Both the position numbers and the translations under genes were made by a program. The notes beneath the pieces were generated by a model. The model did not search any database. It saw nothing but the letters and a program-made list of their open reading frames with translations, and was not told the DNA's origin. Positions 41,691 through 53,279 of a stretch of DNA of 64,000 bases are shown piece after piece (position 1 is the first letter of the stretch; every line of letters starts with the position of its first letter). This stretch comes from Zanthoxylum bungeanum (Eukaryota > Streptophyta > Magnoliopsida > Sapindales > Rutaceae). The stretch is taken from the NCBI GenBank assembly GCA_019454045.1, contig SKCR01001886.1, positions 83,201 to 147,200 on the forward strand, in the 5' to 3' direction.

Positions 41691-43060
41691 CCGGGAAAGC
41701 AATCACCAGGCAGACTCTCTGGCCCGACTGACGTCATTTATTAAGTCAGGGACTCCTCGGACTATCCCTTTGAGTTCTTTACAGATGAGGAGTGTAGGGG
41801 AACAAGAGGTCATGGAAGTAAAGGTGGAGGGAAAATCCTCTTGGATAGATCCGATCAGGAAGTATCTGGAGATGGGAGAAGTGCCTGAAGACAAGAAGGA
41901 AGTAAGGAAGTTAAAGTACCGATCACCAAGTTCTGTTTGATAGATGGGGTTTTGTTTCGAAGGGGGTATACGACACCATTCCTGAGGTGTCTTGGACCCG
42001 AGGAAGCTTACTACATGAAGGGATTTGTGGTAGCCATGCCGAAGGATAGTCGATCGCACATAAGACATTGAGGCATGGATTCTTTTTACCAACTATGCAT
42101 CAGGACGAATATAGGGTAGCTCAGGTGTGTGGTGGGTGTCAGAAGAATGCCAACATACCACACCAACCATCCGAGTAGTTGACTACACTGGCTAGCCCGT
42201 GGCCGTTTTCCTAGTGAAATATAGATATCATTGGGCCAATGCCGGTTGGTCGAGTTCAGGCCAAATATGCAATTGTGGACATCGATTACTTCAGCAAGTG
42301 GGTGGAAGCCGAGCCACTGTCTACCATTACAAAGAAGAAGGCAACAGACTTTGTCAATAAAAACATTGTTTGCCGATTTGGAATTCCCTGAGCCGTTATT
42401 ACTGATAATGGGAAATAGTTTGACAGTAAGAGTTTCTGGAAGCTTTGCGAAGATCTCCAAATTGCACTAAGGTTCACCTCATCTGCTCACCCAAAGTCTA
42501 ATGAGCAGGTCGAAGTGACTAATAAGACGATCAAGGCTAACCTGAAGGCGAGACTCGGGACTTGCGAGGGTTTTTGGGTCTAGGAGCTACCAGAAGTTAT
42601 GTGGTCGCATCGTACAACCTATAAGGACTCCACAGGTGAAACCCCATTTTCTTTGGCCTATGAATGTGAGGCAGTCATCCCAGCGAAGATCGAAATAACC
42701 ACCCACCGCATAAAATATTTCGTGACCGGGCAAAATGAGGAGATCACCAGGAACCATCTCGACTTAATAGAGGAGATAATGGAGAGGTCAGCAATTAAGA
42801 TGGTCGTCTTTAAACAGAGGATGACCTCTTTTTACAATAAGATGTTCAGGGTGCGATCATTTCTCCCTGGAGACTTGGTCCTGAGATGAGTCACTTTGAA
42901 TACCCGGAAGCCCGAGGAAGGTTCATTGGGAGCCAAGTGGGAATGGATATACAGAGTAGTGGAATACATCAGATCGGGTGCCTATCTTTTGGAAGAGCTA
43001 GATGGCACCCGGCTCAGGAAGCCGTGGAATGCTAAGATGCTAAGGAAGTATTTCCAGTAG
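41691..43060 (+). pseudogene. Tat integrase
   Basis: Zinc-binding cysteines near 42128-42150 (VCGGCQKNANIPHQ), then the core with Asp in NIDIIGPMPVG, Asp in AVITDNGK and Glu in SNEQVEVTNKTIKANLKA, and the C-terminal FRVRSFLPGDLVLR and LGAKWEWIYRVVEYI to KMLRKYFQ. Stops at 42176, 42212, 42215, 42389, 42416 and 42886. The catalytic triad is kept. Confidence 0.85.
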
Positions 43061-43872
43061 CTTGCCTCCTTGAGCGGCGGAATGAAATGTAAAAAAGGAT
43101 ACTAGTAGTCTCCCATTATGACTAAGCCGCAGAATGAAATATAACCTCAAGAATGGGTGACACTTGCACGCCGCCACTCATAAACGAACAAGTTCCTCAT
43201 AGAGAAGGTGTTGAAGTTGTTCGACCTGCCAAATCTTCGAATTCATAGCCACAACAGTCGCGATGAAATGGCAGGCGAACCGGTGTACTGGGGGCACTCA
43301 ATCAGTTTCTATGAGTGCCGCTGGCTTACTATGTGGTGGCCACCTAGGGCAAGGTAGAGAGAGAAGAAGTTGATGGTGGACCATCAGTAGATCAGGGTGC
43401 AAGTTACCGATCGAGACATGTATTGTGCATGTTTTCCGAGAACTCAGCGCGGAGGGACCCTGTTAAGTTAATCAGAAACATCGGAATCAAGTTCAGACAA
43501 TAAGAATACTATTGGATGACCACATAAGAATAAAAAACTTATTATGATGCCTCTCTTGAAATGACCCGCAAAGAGTTGTAAGAAGGGTAGTAGATCCCGC
43601 AAATATGAATAATATTTTCCTCTTTAAATTAAAACTTGTCCATTTTTCTTGTTTCTTATTTGAATGGGAAAGACATGTTTAATATTTTTGAGATATGCTC
43701 ATGGAGAGGGGGTGCTCGGTGTCCAGAGAATATGCCAAACCCGTGGTGCACCACTCCCTGGTGTCATTATCAAACCCATGAGGCCGGAGCGTGACTACCC
43801 CATGACTTGCGCTTTTGAGGAGTGAGATCGGGTAAGCTGGACACAGGGAAGATTCTCCCCCTGTGAATTATC
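43061..43872 (+). other. Tat post-integrase non-coding region
   Basis: No gene is recognisable. It contains remnants such as AGCGGCGGAATGAAATGTA and a short G-rich stretch at 43700-43720. Confidence 0.4.
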
Positions 43873-44560
43873 TGGCCGACCCTGTTGTGAACCATCAGAC
43901 ACACGACACAGGGACGATCAAAGTGCCTCTGTGACCCTTGTAGCATTGGGGAGGCCGAACACGTTGAGGTTTTTTCCCCCGTGAGTTATCAGTTGTATTA
44001 TTGTGAACCATCAGGCACACGACACAGGGACGACCAAAGTGCCTCCATGACCCTTGTAGCCTTGGGGAGGCCGAACACGGGGAGGTTTCTTCCCCATGAG
44101 TTATCAGCTGAACCATTGTGAACCATCAGGCACACGGCACGGGGACGGCCAAAATGCCTCTGTGACCCTTGTAGCATTAGGGAGGACAAATAGGAGGAGG
44201 TTTCTTCCCCCGTGAGTTATCAGCTGAACCATTGTGAACCATCAGACACACGACCCGGGGATGACCAAAGTGCCTTCATGACCCATGTAGCCTTGAGGAG
44301 GCCGAACACGGGGAGGTTTCTTTCCCCATGAGTTATAAACCGAACCACTATGAACCATCAGGCACACGGCACAGGGACGGCCAAAGTGCCTCCATGACCA
44401 TTGTAGCCTTCCGAACCGTTGTGCACCATCAGACACATGGCACATGGATGGCCAAAGTGCCTCTGTGACCCTTGTAGGCTAGGGGAGGCCGAACACTGGG
44501 AGGTTTCCTCCCCGTGAGTTATCATTCGAACCACAGAAAACCACCAGGCACATCGAATTA
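43873..44560. repeat. Tandem array, period about 115 bp
   Basis: About six copies, with GTGAACCATCAGGCACACG recurring near 43888, 44004, 44119, 44234, 44350 and, in a shortened unit, 44420. Each unit ends with CCCGTGAGTTATCA-like sequence. Such arrays are usual downstream of pol in Tat elements. Confidence 0.9.
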
Positions 44561-44754
44561 TTATTTTGGTTAGCCCCAGGCGGGACGCTGTCCCGGGCGC
44601 CCACTTTGTTATTTTTTGAGCTTTTGTGGAGTATGTGCTAAGTCACCTCCACATTACTAACATTGTTTGAGTCCTGATTTCGTTTTTGGGAATGATCTGG
44701 GAATGGACGCCTTTACCAGGATTCACAGAGCATCGGAGGTTGAAAATTTTCCCT

Positions 44755-45245
44755 CGCAGTTAAGTCTCACATTGCACCATTAGCTCGGGGTCGGGTTATG
44801 TCCCACTGAGTCTTGATTTCTCTTCGGCATGGGGGCGGAGCATCTCCCCATGGCCATTGTTCTGCTTGGCATGAGGAAGTAGCATTCCATCGTGGCCAAG
44901 TGTTACAACTAGCTCGGGGTCGGGTTACGTCCCACTGAGTCTTGATTTCTCTTCGGCATGGGGTCGGAACATCTCCCACATGGCCATTATTCTGATTGAC
45001 ACGAGGAAGTAGCATTCCCTCATGGCCAAGTGTTACCACTAGCTTGGGGTCGGGTTACGTCCCACCGAGTCTTGATTTCTCTTGGGCATGGGGTCGGAGC
45101 ATCTCCCTCATGGCCATTGTTCTGATTGGCACGAGGAAGTAACATTCCTTCGTGGTTAAGTGTTACTACTAGCTCGGGGTCGGTTTATGTCCATCGGAGT
45201 CTTGATTTCTCTTCGGAAAGAGATCGGAGCATCTCCCTAATGTTG
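44755..45245. repeat. Tandem array, period about 130 bp
   Basis: Four copies, with AGCTCGGGGTCGGGTTA-like sequence near 44782, 44911, 45041 and 45171. Each has TCTTGATTTCTCTTCGG and GGAGCATCTCCC. Confidence 0.9.
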
Positions 45246-45456
45246 CGAGAAATAAAATTTTTTATTTCATTGGACCTCATTGGGGTCACCCACTTCATCT
45301 AGTCTGCGGAGGGACAGTTCATCACAACTGTACAGCAGGGGCCTCAGGCTCCGAAGCCTCGGTGGGGACTTCTGGTTCAGGGACTACAGCTAGGAGGTCG
45401 GGTTCCGGGATAGGTTCAGCAGGGCCGGTCATCATGGGCTTGGGCAAGTGACTGGG

Positions 45457-45973
45457 TTATGGGTCTTGGTCACCGACGAAGTCCCTAAACATATCTCGAC
45501 AAGCATCCTCCGGAGAGACCTCCCCTTTACATATCTGCACGACGCTGTAAACCATTTTTAAATCTTCTTCTAGTTGGAGCACCCTAAATATTCCAACACA
45601 TCTTTCCATGCCCTCAATTTTGGCCTCTTCCATCGCCGACTCTAACCGACCAAGCCCTTCAGCCTCCATCTTCCTCAGATCCTTGAAGGACTTCTCTAGT
45701 CGATCTTGGACCTCAGACCTAGCCTCGCCCCCTCCTTCTTTGTGAATTATGAAGCCCTGCGAAGGGTGTCGGCCTCGGATTACGCCTCGGTCTCGGAATG
45801 TTTGAGGCCTCAAACCTCTGAGTTGATCTTATCAATTTTGACATTTGCAATGTCCAGCTGGCGAGTCAGTTCTTGCTCTCGCTCAGTCAGACGGTTCTTA
45901 AGTCTTTATGTCTGAACCCCTTCGGAGAGGGTGCTCATAATCAGGTCTCGGTTGATGGACATCGTATAGGCCA
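45457..45973 (-). pseudogene. Antisense ORF of the Tat element
   Basis: It lies on the strand opposite to gag-pol. From the ATG near 45973 the frame reads MAYTMSINRDLIMSTLSEG, then stops and shifts, NRLTEREQELTRQLDIANV and IDKINSEV, then an open frame (45813-45457) with EVQDRLEKSFKDLRKMEAEG and LGRLESAMEEAKIEGMER. It is Glu/Lys/Leu-rich with coiled-coil character. TTTTCTTACAG directly before the ATG looks like a splice acceptor. Antisense ORFs at this place are known in Tat elements (Grande is an example); their function is unknown. Confidence 0.6.
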
Positions 45974-47114
45974 TCTGTAAGAAAACACAGGAAACCAACC
46001 CAGTCCACCCCCAAATCACAAGACAAGTCATAAAACACAAAACAAACATAGGGCACGTGGCATCGTGGGTATGGTTAAGGCGAAAAGCTTCCTAACACAA
46101 CGCGACGGGCATTCACGGTTATTTATGGGAGGTTATAGGAAGTCAGATGGGCATTTACGGGAGGCCTCATAACTCCCGAGGTGAGATCTTTTAGGTGTTA
46201 CGAATAATCAGTCAGTCTGAGCATATCGTAACCATGAGACCGACCACGCTGATAGTCTGAAGAGAATAATACAACCTGTGACGAGACGAGTGGTCCGGAA
46301 CCGATCATCTACTCATCCCACCATTATAGTTCGCGACACCAACTCGCAAACTCGTTGGAGCCGAGAACTAGGAGACAAATATTGATGGTGATTTTTAGGC
46401 CCAAGTCAGGCCAAGAGCTCGGGAAGGGCAAGAAATAAATTTTACATTCAGAACATTGTAGCCCGAGTATATTGGGTCCGATCCGACTACTTGAGCTCGA
46501 CAGAGTGGGATAAGATTTACCTAGGTTGTCCGAACAAATGAACGAGCTCAGGACAATATTGGACAAGATAGGTGTAGCATGGTTAGCTCGGCACGGGAGG
46601 TCGTCCTCTACATAAAGTTTAGATATGGTAGGGGCAACTTAATGATTCTCTTCTGGCACACGCCACCAAGTGAACGATTAGATACATGCTTGCATCATAA
46701 TTATTTTGTGTGGCAGTACCCAAACAAAGTGATTTAATGAAATGTCAGATGGCAGGTTTCATTTTTGGCAGTGGTAGGTTTTACTTTCGGCAGAGATAGG
46801 CTCACGTGGCTGACGTCACGAGGATGGTGGAACAAGATAATTTTCCTTAGTATATTAAGACGTTGCCAACACCTTTGTAGGGGTTAGCTATTTTTATTTC
46901 CAGGCTCTACTTGTAAGAAACAGTAAAAGAAAATACTAGCTCAGTTATACCTGATCATCTGTAAAAAGAGGTCGGCCAAGCCCGTCCACGTATAAAAACA
47001 GTTTATTTCTTTGCTCTAGTGGACGTAGGTCAGATTCATTTCACCAAACCACGTAAATACTTTGTTGATCTTTGTGTTCTCATTTCCTGCTAAGTTTACT
47101 TTTGGTTCCCAACA
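45974..47114 (+). repeat. Probable 3' LTR region of the Tat element
   Basis: A TATA box (TATAAAAAC, 46991-46999) lies 115 bp before TTTGGTTCCCAACA, which could be the LTR end at 47114. I cannot place the 5' edge of the LTR and have no second copy to compare. The open frame at 46324-46566 (minus) has no recognisable domain. Confidence 0.35.
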
Positions 47115-47129
47115 AACCAAATAAATTCA

Positions 47130-47144
47130 CAGTTGGGGGAAGAT
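47130..47144 (+). other. Possible polypurine tract of an older element
   Basis: CAGTTGGGGGAAGAT precedes TGTTCGAGGAGC, in the style of chromovirus polypurine tracts. It would mean the Tat element inserted next to the 3' end of an older retrotransposon. Confidence 0.35.
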
Positions 47145-47700
47145 TGTTCGAGGAGCTAGTTTCCGAATTTGCCCTTAGAATGAAAATCAGCCGTCAACGG
47201 AATCTAGAAATAAATGTGAAATTAAATGAGTTTTTGATAATTTTATATTGACTTGAAAGGTGTTGTATGGTGATTATGTATGAGTAAAAGGACTTAATGA
47301 GTGGGAATTATTGTGATTTTTTCAGTTGCAGTTGGGGCTGTTTGTGTTGTTGTTGTGAATTTGGTTAGTGTAGAATAAGAGAAAAATGGGTTGTGAGACT
47401 CTCGGCCAGGTGGATGGGAGGGGGGCTGTCCATTTTGTTGTTGGTCATGCGCTTGTTGTTGAGCGACTTTCTATGGTTGGGTGTTTGTTTGATATTACGC
47501 AATTGGATATTGTAGCAAGTAGAAATATTATTTGAGATTTTGGTTATGTTATAGGGTTATTATGATAAATTATTAAATGTGGAAACTTGGCAAGTGAATG
47601 ACAAATTTTCAGCCAATAACAGTTGGAGTATGGGTCGTTTTCCTTTTATTGGGTTAATTGTGATTGGAAAGTAAAAATATGTGGTTATTGACCATTTGTT
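47145..47700 (+). repeat. Possible chromovirus LTR, piece 1
   Basis: It follows the putative polypurine tract and has no coding signal. It would continue at 58341-59536 and 60254-60308, where it ends GGGGTGTTACA, a common end of Tekay-type LTRs. Only the right end and the tract support the call. Confidence 0.35.
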
Positions 47701-49449
47701 TGTTAGTGTCTCTAAGACTTGCCAAGGATCCTAAACATGATTCTAGTGTGAATAAAATCAAAAATAAGTTGCGGAATACTTACATTGATTTGGATGAGAA
47801 GTTCAAAACTCTTCTTTGTTGTAGATGCTCCAAGCCTTTATGTTGAGTTCCAAACTCTTGGGTGAGTTTCTCTATCACCTTGTTTGACTCTTTACAGTGC
47901 TAGCTTTGTCAAAAATGAAGCAAAATTCTTCCCATCCAAGAGTGAAGAATTCGGCCATGGTGAGATTTTGGAGGAAAGAGAGAAAATGAATAGTGATTAC
48001 AAAAGTTGGTTGGTGTGTTGTGTTTTAAAGTCCAACATTAATTAGACAACTACACCCATCATGAATAGTGATAAGTGATGTAATTAAGTGGGTCCCACCA
48101 CTTTCAAAGTCCAAATTTGAGTTGGCTTGTACGACCATTTTGGGCCCGGGTTCGTTTAATCCGACTAAACAAATTTTTCGTCGCGACGTAATTAAATCCA
48201 ATTTAATTAAATAATAATGCCTAGAAAAATTTTTACGAAAGTCGCTTACGAATTAATTCTAAATTAATTCGTTCGCTTGAATTAAAATCCAATTTTGATT
48301 CCGTATTGAAATCCAATTTCAATTAATATATCCAATATATTATTTTAGCCCAATTAAATAAATTAAATAGTAAAACCCAATTTAACTATTAAATTTACTT
48401 TACCGATTAATTCCAAATTAATCGCGTTCTATCTTCTCGACGAATTAATCCCAGATTAATTCTTGCCGTAATTAATCCCAGATTAATTTTCTCTCTTAAT
48501 TAATTCCAGATTAATTCTTTCCGTAATCAATCCCAGATTAATTTTCTCTCTCATAATTAATCCCAAATTAATTCTGTTCGAGTCAAATGTCATCGGTGAA
48601 TCTTTGGGAAGCGACCCAAGAGATCCCTGGATATGTTGGCAGTAAATACGGTCATCGGACTATCCGAACACGTGCGTACCCGGTACCACGTTCTTACCGA
48701 TTTACAAGAAATGGTTGGCTTCTAGCAAAGTATCGTGCCTACCCAATTCTCCAGAAATATTCAACGAGGAATATATAATCTTTATCAGGCATAGTATACA
48801 ATGTATTGTGTATTACAATCTATTATCTGATGTCACATGCTAAGCCTAGGGCTGGAATTGTGTCTGCCCCATACGAAGCATATATCGGATCACTAGCAAC
48901 TAGTCTCTGTAATCAGATAATCATGACCTAGTCATACTATCCCAATAGCTGCAGCATTTAAGAGTACTAGTTCTGTATCCCTGCGTGATCATCATCTCCA
49001 TATGACTGAAGTGATACTTCCATCTTGACATCACACCCAATACACTATGATTCTCAGTATACCCAGAAGAGGCATACACAGAACCTGTTAAAGCTCCGGA
49101 CGACCAAAACCAAAGTATATTGATTGTCGCAAGTATTAACGATGCAAGTCTCAGGTTAAGACCACATACACCTACCCTGATTTGGATTCCCATAGACACA
49201 TAGTCATACTACCAATGGGATTCCGAGGGGTCTATCCAGAGCGAAGCTATTCCTGGTCCAATGGCTAACAGGACCTCCTATCACACTTGCATAAGTATCA
49301 AATACTTAAATATATGAGAACTATGTCGTTAAGCTTCCATAACGCGCACAAAATGATAAAAGAGCAATTTCCTTTCTCACATAGTTAATTTGTACAAAAA
49401 CACCATGTCTTTTACAAATAGTGATGATATGGGTCATAATTGTCCAACA
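47701..49449 (-). repeat. Tork-like copia 3' LTR (1749 bp)
   Basis: Plus-strand ends are TGTTAGTGTCTC and TTGTCCAACA. Compared with the 5' LTR it lacks about 165 bp (equivalent to about 58073-58240), the joint lying in ACAA. It has several related blocks of TTAATCCCAGATTAATT (48440-48570). Confidence 0.9.
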
Positions 49450-49450
49450 A

Positions 49451-49463
49451 TGTCTCACTTGGC
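49451..49463 (-). other. Polypurine tract of the Tork-like copia
   Basis: CCAAGTGAGACA on the minus strand next to the 3' LTR, the usual AAGTGGGAGA form slightly changed. Confidence 0.6.
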
Positions 49464-49465
49464 CT

Positions 49466-50257
49466 ATAGCCAATCACTTAAGTGTCCAACATCTGACCTA
49501 TGTACGGGTCGCTCAAACTTTTGCTGAGATATACCTTTCGTCAGTGGATATGCAAGGTTATCATCTGAAATGATCTTTTCGATCTTTACATCGCCACGAT
49601 GTACGATCTCACGAATCATATGAAACCATCGAAATACATACTTGGATCATTGATGAGACCGTAATTCCTTAGCCTGTGTTTTAGCCCAGCTCAGCTGCTA
49701 ACAGAACTACTCCTAATCCAATTAGGAATTTTATAGATCCACAATGCTTCTTTTGTTGCCTCAGCCGCAACAATTTATTTTGCTTTTGTTGTTGAATCGG
49801 CAACAGTATCTTGCTTGGAAGATTTCCAGCTCACTGTTTTGTTGTTCAAACAAAATATGTACCCTTATTGCGACTGATAGTCATCTTTATCAGTTTGGAA
49901 ACTTGCATCGGTGAACCCAGTCACCTCAAGTTCTCCATCTCCATATTCTAAGAAAGCATCATTAGTTCGTCTAAGATACTAAAGGATGTTCTTAACATCA
50001 ATCCAGTGACTATCACCTGGATCGGCCTGATAGTGACTGCAGATGCTCAAAGCATATGAGACACCAGGTCGCGTACATGTTTGTCAATGTACGAGTTCTC
50101 AGAGAGTGCCAACAACTTTTAGGTCTATCCCAGTAGATTATTATTCCTAGAATAAAGGTTGCCTCTCCCAAGAATTTCATGGAGAATTTTAATGAAAGTC
50201 AAGCTTTCACCGATTTTAATATGGAATGTCATTGCTAAGAAGCAATACATCATCAAC
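49466..50257 (-). pseudogene. Tork-like copia RNase H remnants
   Basis: No long open frame is left. The region lies between the reverse transcriptase active site and the polypurine tract, where RNase H belongs. Near 50245 the reverse transcriptase box reads stop-VDD in place of YVDD. Confidence 0.55.
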
Positions 50258-50892
50258 TTATAGGACAATGAATGTCAGTGCACTCCCACTAACCTTCTTA
50301 TATACACAAGAATCATCTTCGTTTTGAATGAAACCATATTGTAATATGATCTCATCAAAACGTTGGTTCCAAGAACGCAATGATTGCTTCAATCCATAAA
50401 TGGATCGATTTAACTTGCAAACCTTGTTTGCATGTTTTAGCACGACAAAACTGTCAGGGTGTTATATATAAACATCCTCCAAAAGGTATCTGTTAAGGAA
50501 ATCGGTTTTGACGTCCATCTGCCATATTTCATAATCGAAATATGCAGCATTAGCAAGCATTATCCTAATGGATTTAATCATGGCAATAGGTAAAAGGTTT
50601 CGTCGCAATCGACACCATGTTGATGACGATACCCTTTTCGCTACAAGCCTAGCTTGTACATTTGTATGTTGCCATCCATGTCTGTCTTCACCATGAAGAC
50701 CCATTTACTACCAATAGGCAATATGCCTTCTGGTACATCAACCAGTGTCCAAACTTGGTTGGTATACATGGAATCCATTTTGGACTTCATGGCACCTTGC
50801 CATAAAGTGGAGTCGATACCTTGTATCGCTACCTCATACGTAGCCGGTTTATCATCCTCAATAAGGTTAATGTCTACATGAGGTGAGATCAT
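50258..50892 (-). pseudogene. Tork-like copia reverse transcriptase
   Basis: Three frames: QGIDSTLWQGAMKSKMDSMY, NQVWTLVDVPEGILPIGSKW, then QARLVAKR and YEIWQMDVKTDFLNRYL (first catalytic Asp), then ANKVCKLNRSIYGLKQSLRS and DDSCVYKKVSGSALTFIVL. Frameshifts separate them. Confidence 0.85.
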
Positions 50893-50999
50893 AAATCCAT
50901 ACCTCTTAGGTTATTTTCTGACTCTCTCCGACCTACGCGGTTCTTGTGTATTAGAAGATTGTGGAACAGTCTCATCCCTGATGAACTATTCGTGTTCCG

Positions 51000-52035
51000 T
51001 TAGGGGTCGGTGTCAGGAACAGTATTTCTCTAAGGCAACCACATGGAGAGCAACAAATATTTTGTTCTCTTATAGGTTGTGGAAATAATATCCTTTGGCT
51101 TCCCTAGGATAACCAATTAAAAAATAGGCACATATCTGATTTGAGTTCTAGTTTGGTACCATCCAAACGTTTAACATATGCCCAGCATCCCCAAATCTTC
51201 AGGAATGAGAAACCCAGTTTCCTTCCTGTGCATATTTCATATGGATTCTGTCCAACAGACTTTGACAGAACCTTATTCAAAATAAGTATTGCATTGTTCA
51301 ATGCGTATCCCGTGAAGGAAATTGGTAGCTGAGTACGACTCATCATTGACCTTACCATATCCAACAAAGTTCGGTTCTCCGTTCGGACACATCGTTGAAT
51401 TGAGGTGTTCCGGGAGGAGTCCAATGTGAAAGAATACCATACTCTTTCAAGTAATCAAGAAACTCATTGCTTAAGTATTCTTCACCACAATCTGACCATA
51501 ATTTTTTAATATTTTTACCGGTCTATTTTTCTACTTCGTGTCGAAACTCTTTGAATTTCTCAAAAGTTTCTGACTTATGTCTCATAAGATACACATAACC
51601 ATAACGTGATGCATCATCCGTAAAGGTTACGAAGTATTCATATCCACCTCTAGCCTGGCTAGACATGGGCCCGCATACGTCACTATGAACGAGGACTAAC
51701 AGCTCGGTGGCACGTACACCCTTACCGCTAAAAGGTGTTTTAGGCATTTTGCCTAATAAACAGGATTCGCAAAAATCATATGAATCATGATCAAATTCGT
51801 CCAAGTATCCACTCTTCGAAAGTATGGATATACGAGTCTTGTTAATGTGTCCCACATGACAATATCACAGATAAGTTTCATCTGTTTTACTCAATTTGAT
51901 GTGTCCCTGATTAACTATTCATGTTCATCAGTATTACATAATGTGTCCCTGATGAACTGTTCATGTTCCGTTAAGGGTTCTGTGCCAAGAACAGTATTAC
52001 ACCGATTTTCATCGAGTTCAACTTTCCTCCCACTT
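51000..52035 (-). repeat. Integrase segment, copy 1 of a tandem duplication
   Basis: It contains MGHINKTRISILSKSGYLDE, CESCLLGKMPKTPFSGKG, HSDVCGPMSSQARGGYEYF (catalytic Asp) and LPISFTGYALNNAILILNK with IWGCWAYVKRLDGTKLE. The second copy starts about 1030 bp further on (about 52036-52995). They differ at many sites, so they did not arise recently or come from one molecule. Confidence 0.8.
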
Positions 52036-52995
52036 ACCACTGTATTTAGGAATTCATTCTCAAGGAAAACCGCATGCAGAGCAATAAATACTTTATTCTC
52101 TTGTGTGTTGTAGAAGTAATATCATTTGGATTTTCCTAGGATAACCTACAAATAGACATTTATCTGATTTGGGTTCTAGTTTGGTACCATCCAAACGTTT
52201 AACGTATGCCCAGCAACCCCAAATCTTCAGGAATGAGAAACCTGATTTCTTTCATGTCCATATTTCATATGGAGTCTGTTGAACAGACTTTGACGGAACC
52301 TTATTCAAAATAAGTATTGTATTGTTCAATGCATATCCCCAGAAGGAAATTGGTAGCTATGTACGACTCATCATCGACCTTACCATGTCCAACTAAGTTC
52401 GGTTTCTCCGTTCGGACACACTGTTTAATTGAGGTGTTCCGGGAAGAGTCCACTATGAAAGAATACCATATTCTTTCAAGTAATCGAGAAACTCATTGCT
52501 TAAGTATTCTCCACCACGGTCCGACCGTAATGTTTTAATACTTTTATTGGTCTGTTTTTCTACTTCGTCTCGAAACTCTTTGAATTTCTCAAAATTTTCT
52601 GACTTGTGTCTCATAAGATACACATAACTATAACGCGATGCATCATCCGTAAAGGTTATGAAGTATTCATATCCACATCTAGCCTGGCTAGACATGGGCC
52701 CACATACGTCACTATGAATGAGGGCTAACAGTTCGGTGGCACGTGCACATTTACCGCTAAAAGGTGTTTTAGGAATTTTGCCTAATAAATAAGATTCGTA
52801 GACGTCATATGAATTTGGATCAAATCCATCCAAGTACCAACTCTTCGAAAGTGTGGATATGCGAGTCTTGTTAATGTGTCCTAGAAGAAAATGCCACATA
52901 TAAGTTTCATCTTTGTTACTTAATTTAAGCCTTTTGTTTGTTACATTATATGTTTGAGATTGATTTATATTCAAAATATAAAGACCATTATTCAT
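52036..52995 (-). pseudogene. Integrase segment, copy 2, with zinc-binding part
   Basis: MNNGLYILNINQSQTYNVTN and MWHFLLGHINKTRISTLSKS form the HHCC region. HSDVCGPMSSQARCGYEYF, then SIKTLRSDRGGEYLSNEFLD give the two catalytic Asp, in an open frame of 180 codons ending at 52453. The C-terminal part down to 52140 repeats 51104-51424. The Cys pair in the zinc region is altered (VYESYLLG in place of CESCLLG in copy 1). Confidence 0.85.
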
Positions 52996-53279
52996 ATCAG
53001 CACTACATATCTCAAAATATCATTTTTATACACAAAACACCCAGTGTTTCTGAATACAAAAGTATGCCCACATTAGGCTAATAAAGATACAGAAATAATA
53101 TTCCTAGTCAAACTAGGTATATAATAACAATCACCTAAAGTAATTACATGCCCCAAGGGCATATACAAAACATAGGTCCCAACGGCCAAAACAGCAACTC
53201 TCGTCCCGTTTCTGACTCGTAGGTCGATCTCATCTGAAGCAGTATCCTGCTAATCAGCAGATCCTGCACACCAGTACAT

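Larger units (their letters stand above)
38731..47114 (+). mobile_element. Tat-lineage Ty3/gypsy retrotransposon, 3' part, heavily mutated
   Basis: It starts in gag, cut by the outer Athila LTR, and runs plus-strand through protease, reverse transcriptase, RNase H, a second RNase H, integrase, two tandem-repeat arrays, an antisense ORF and a probable 3' LTR. The double RNase H and the antisense ORF are hallmarks of the Tat group (established for elements such as Grande and Retand). Stop codons are frequent. Confidence 0.8.

Noticed and set aside
47664..47846. 60-codon frame starting before the Tork-like LTR
   Set aside because: It crosses the LTR boundary at 47701 and has no domain.
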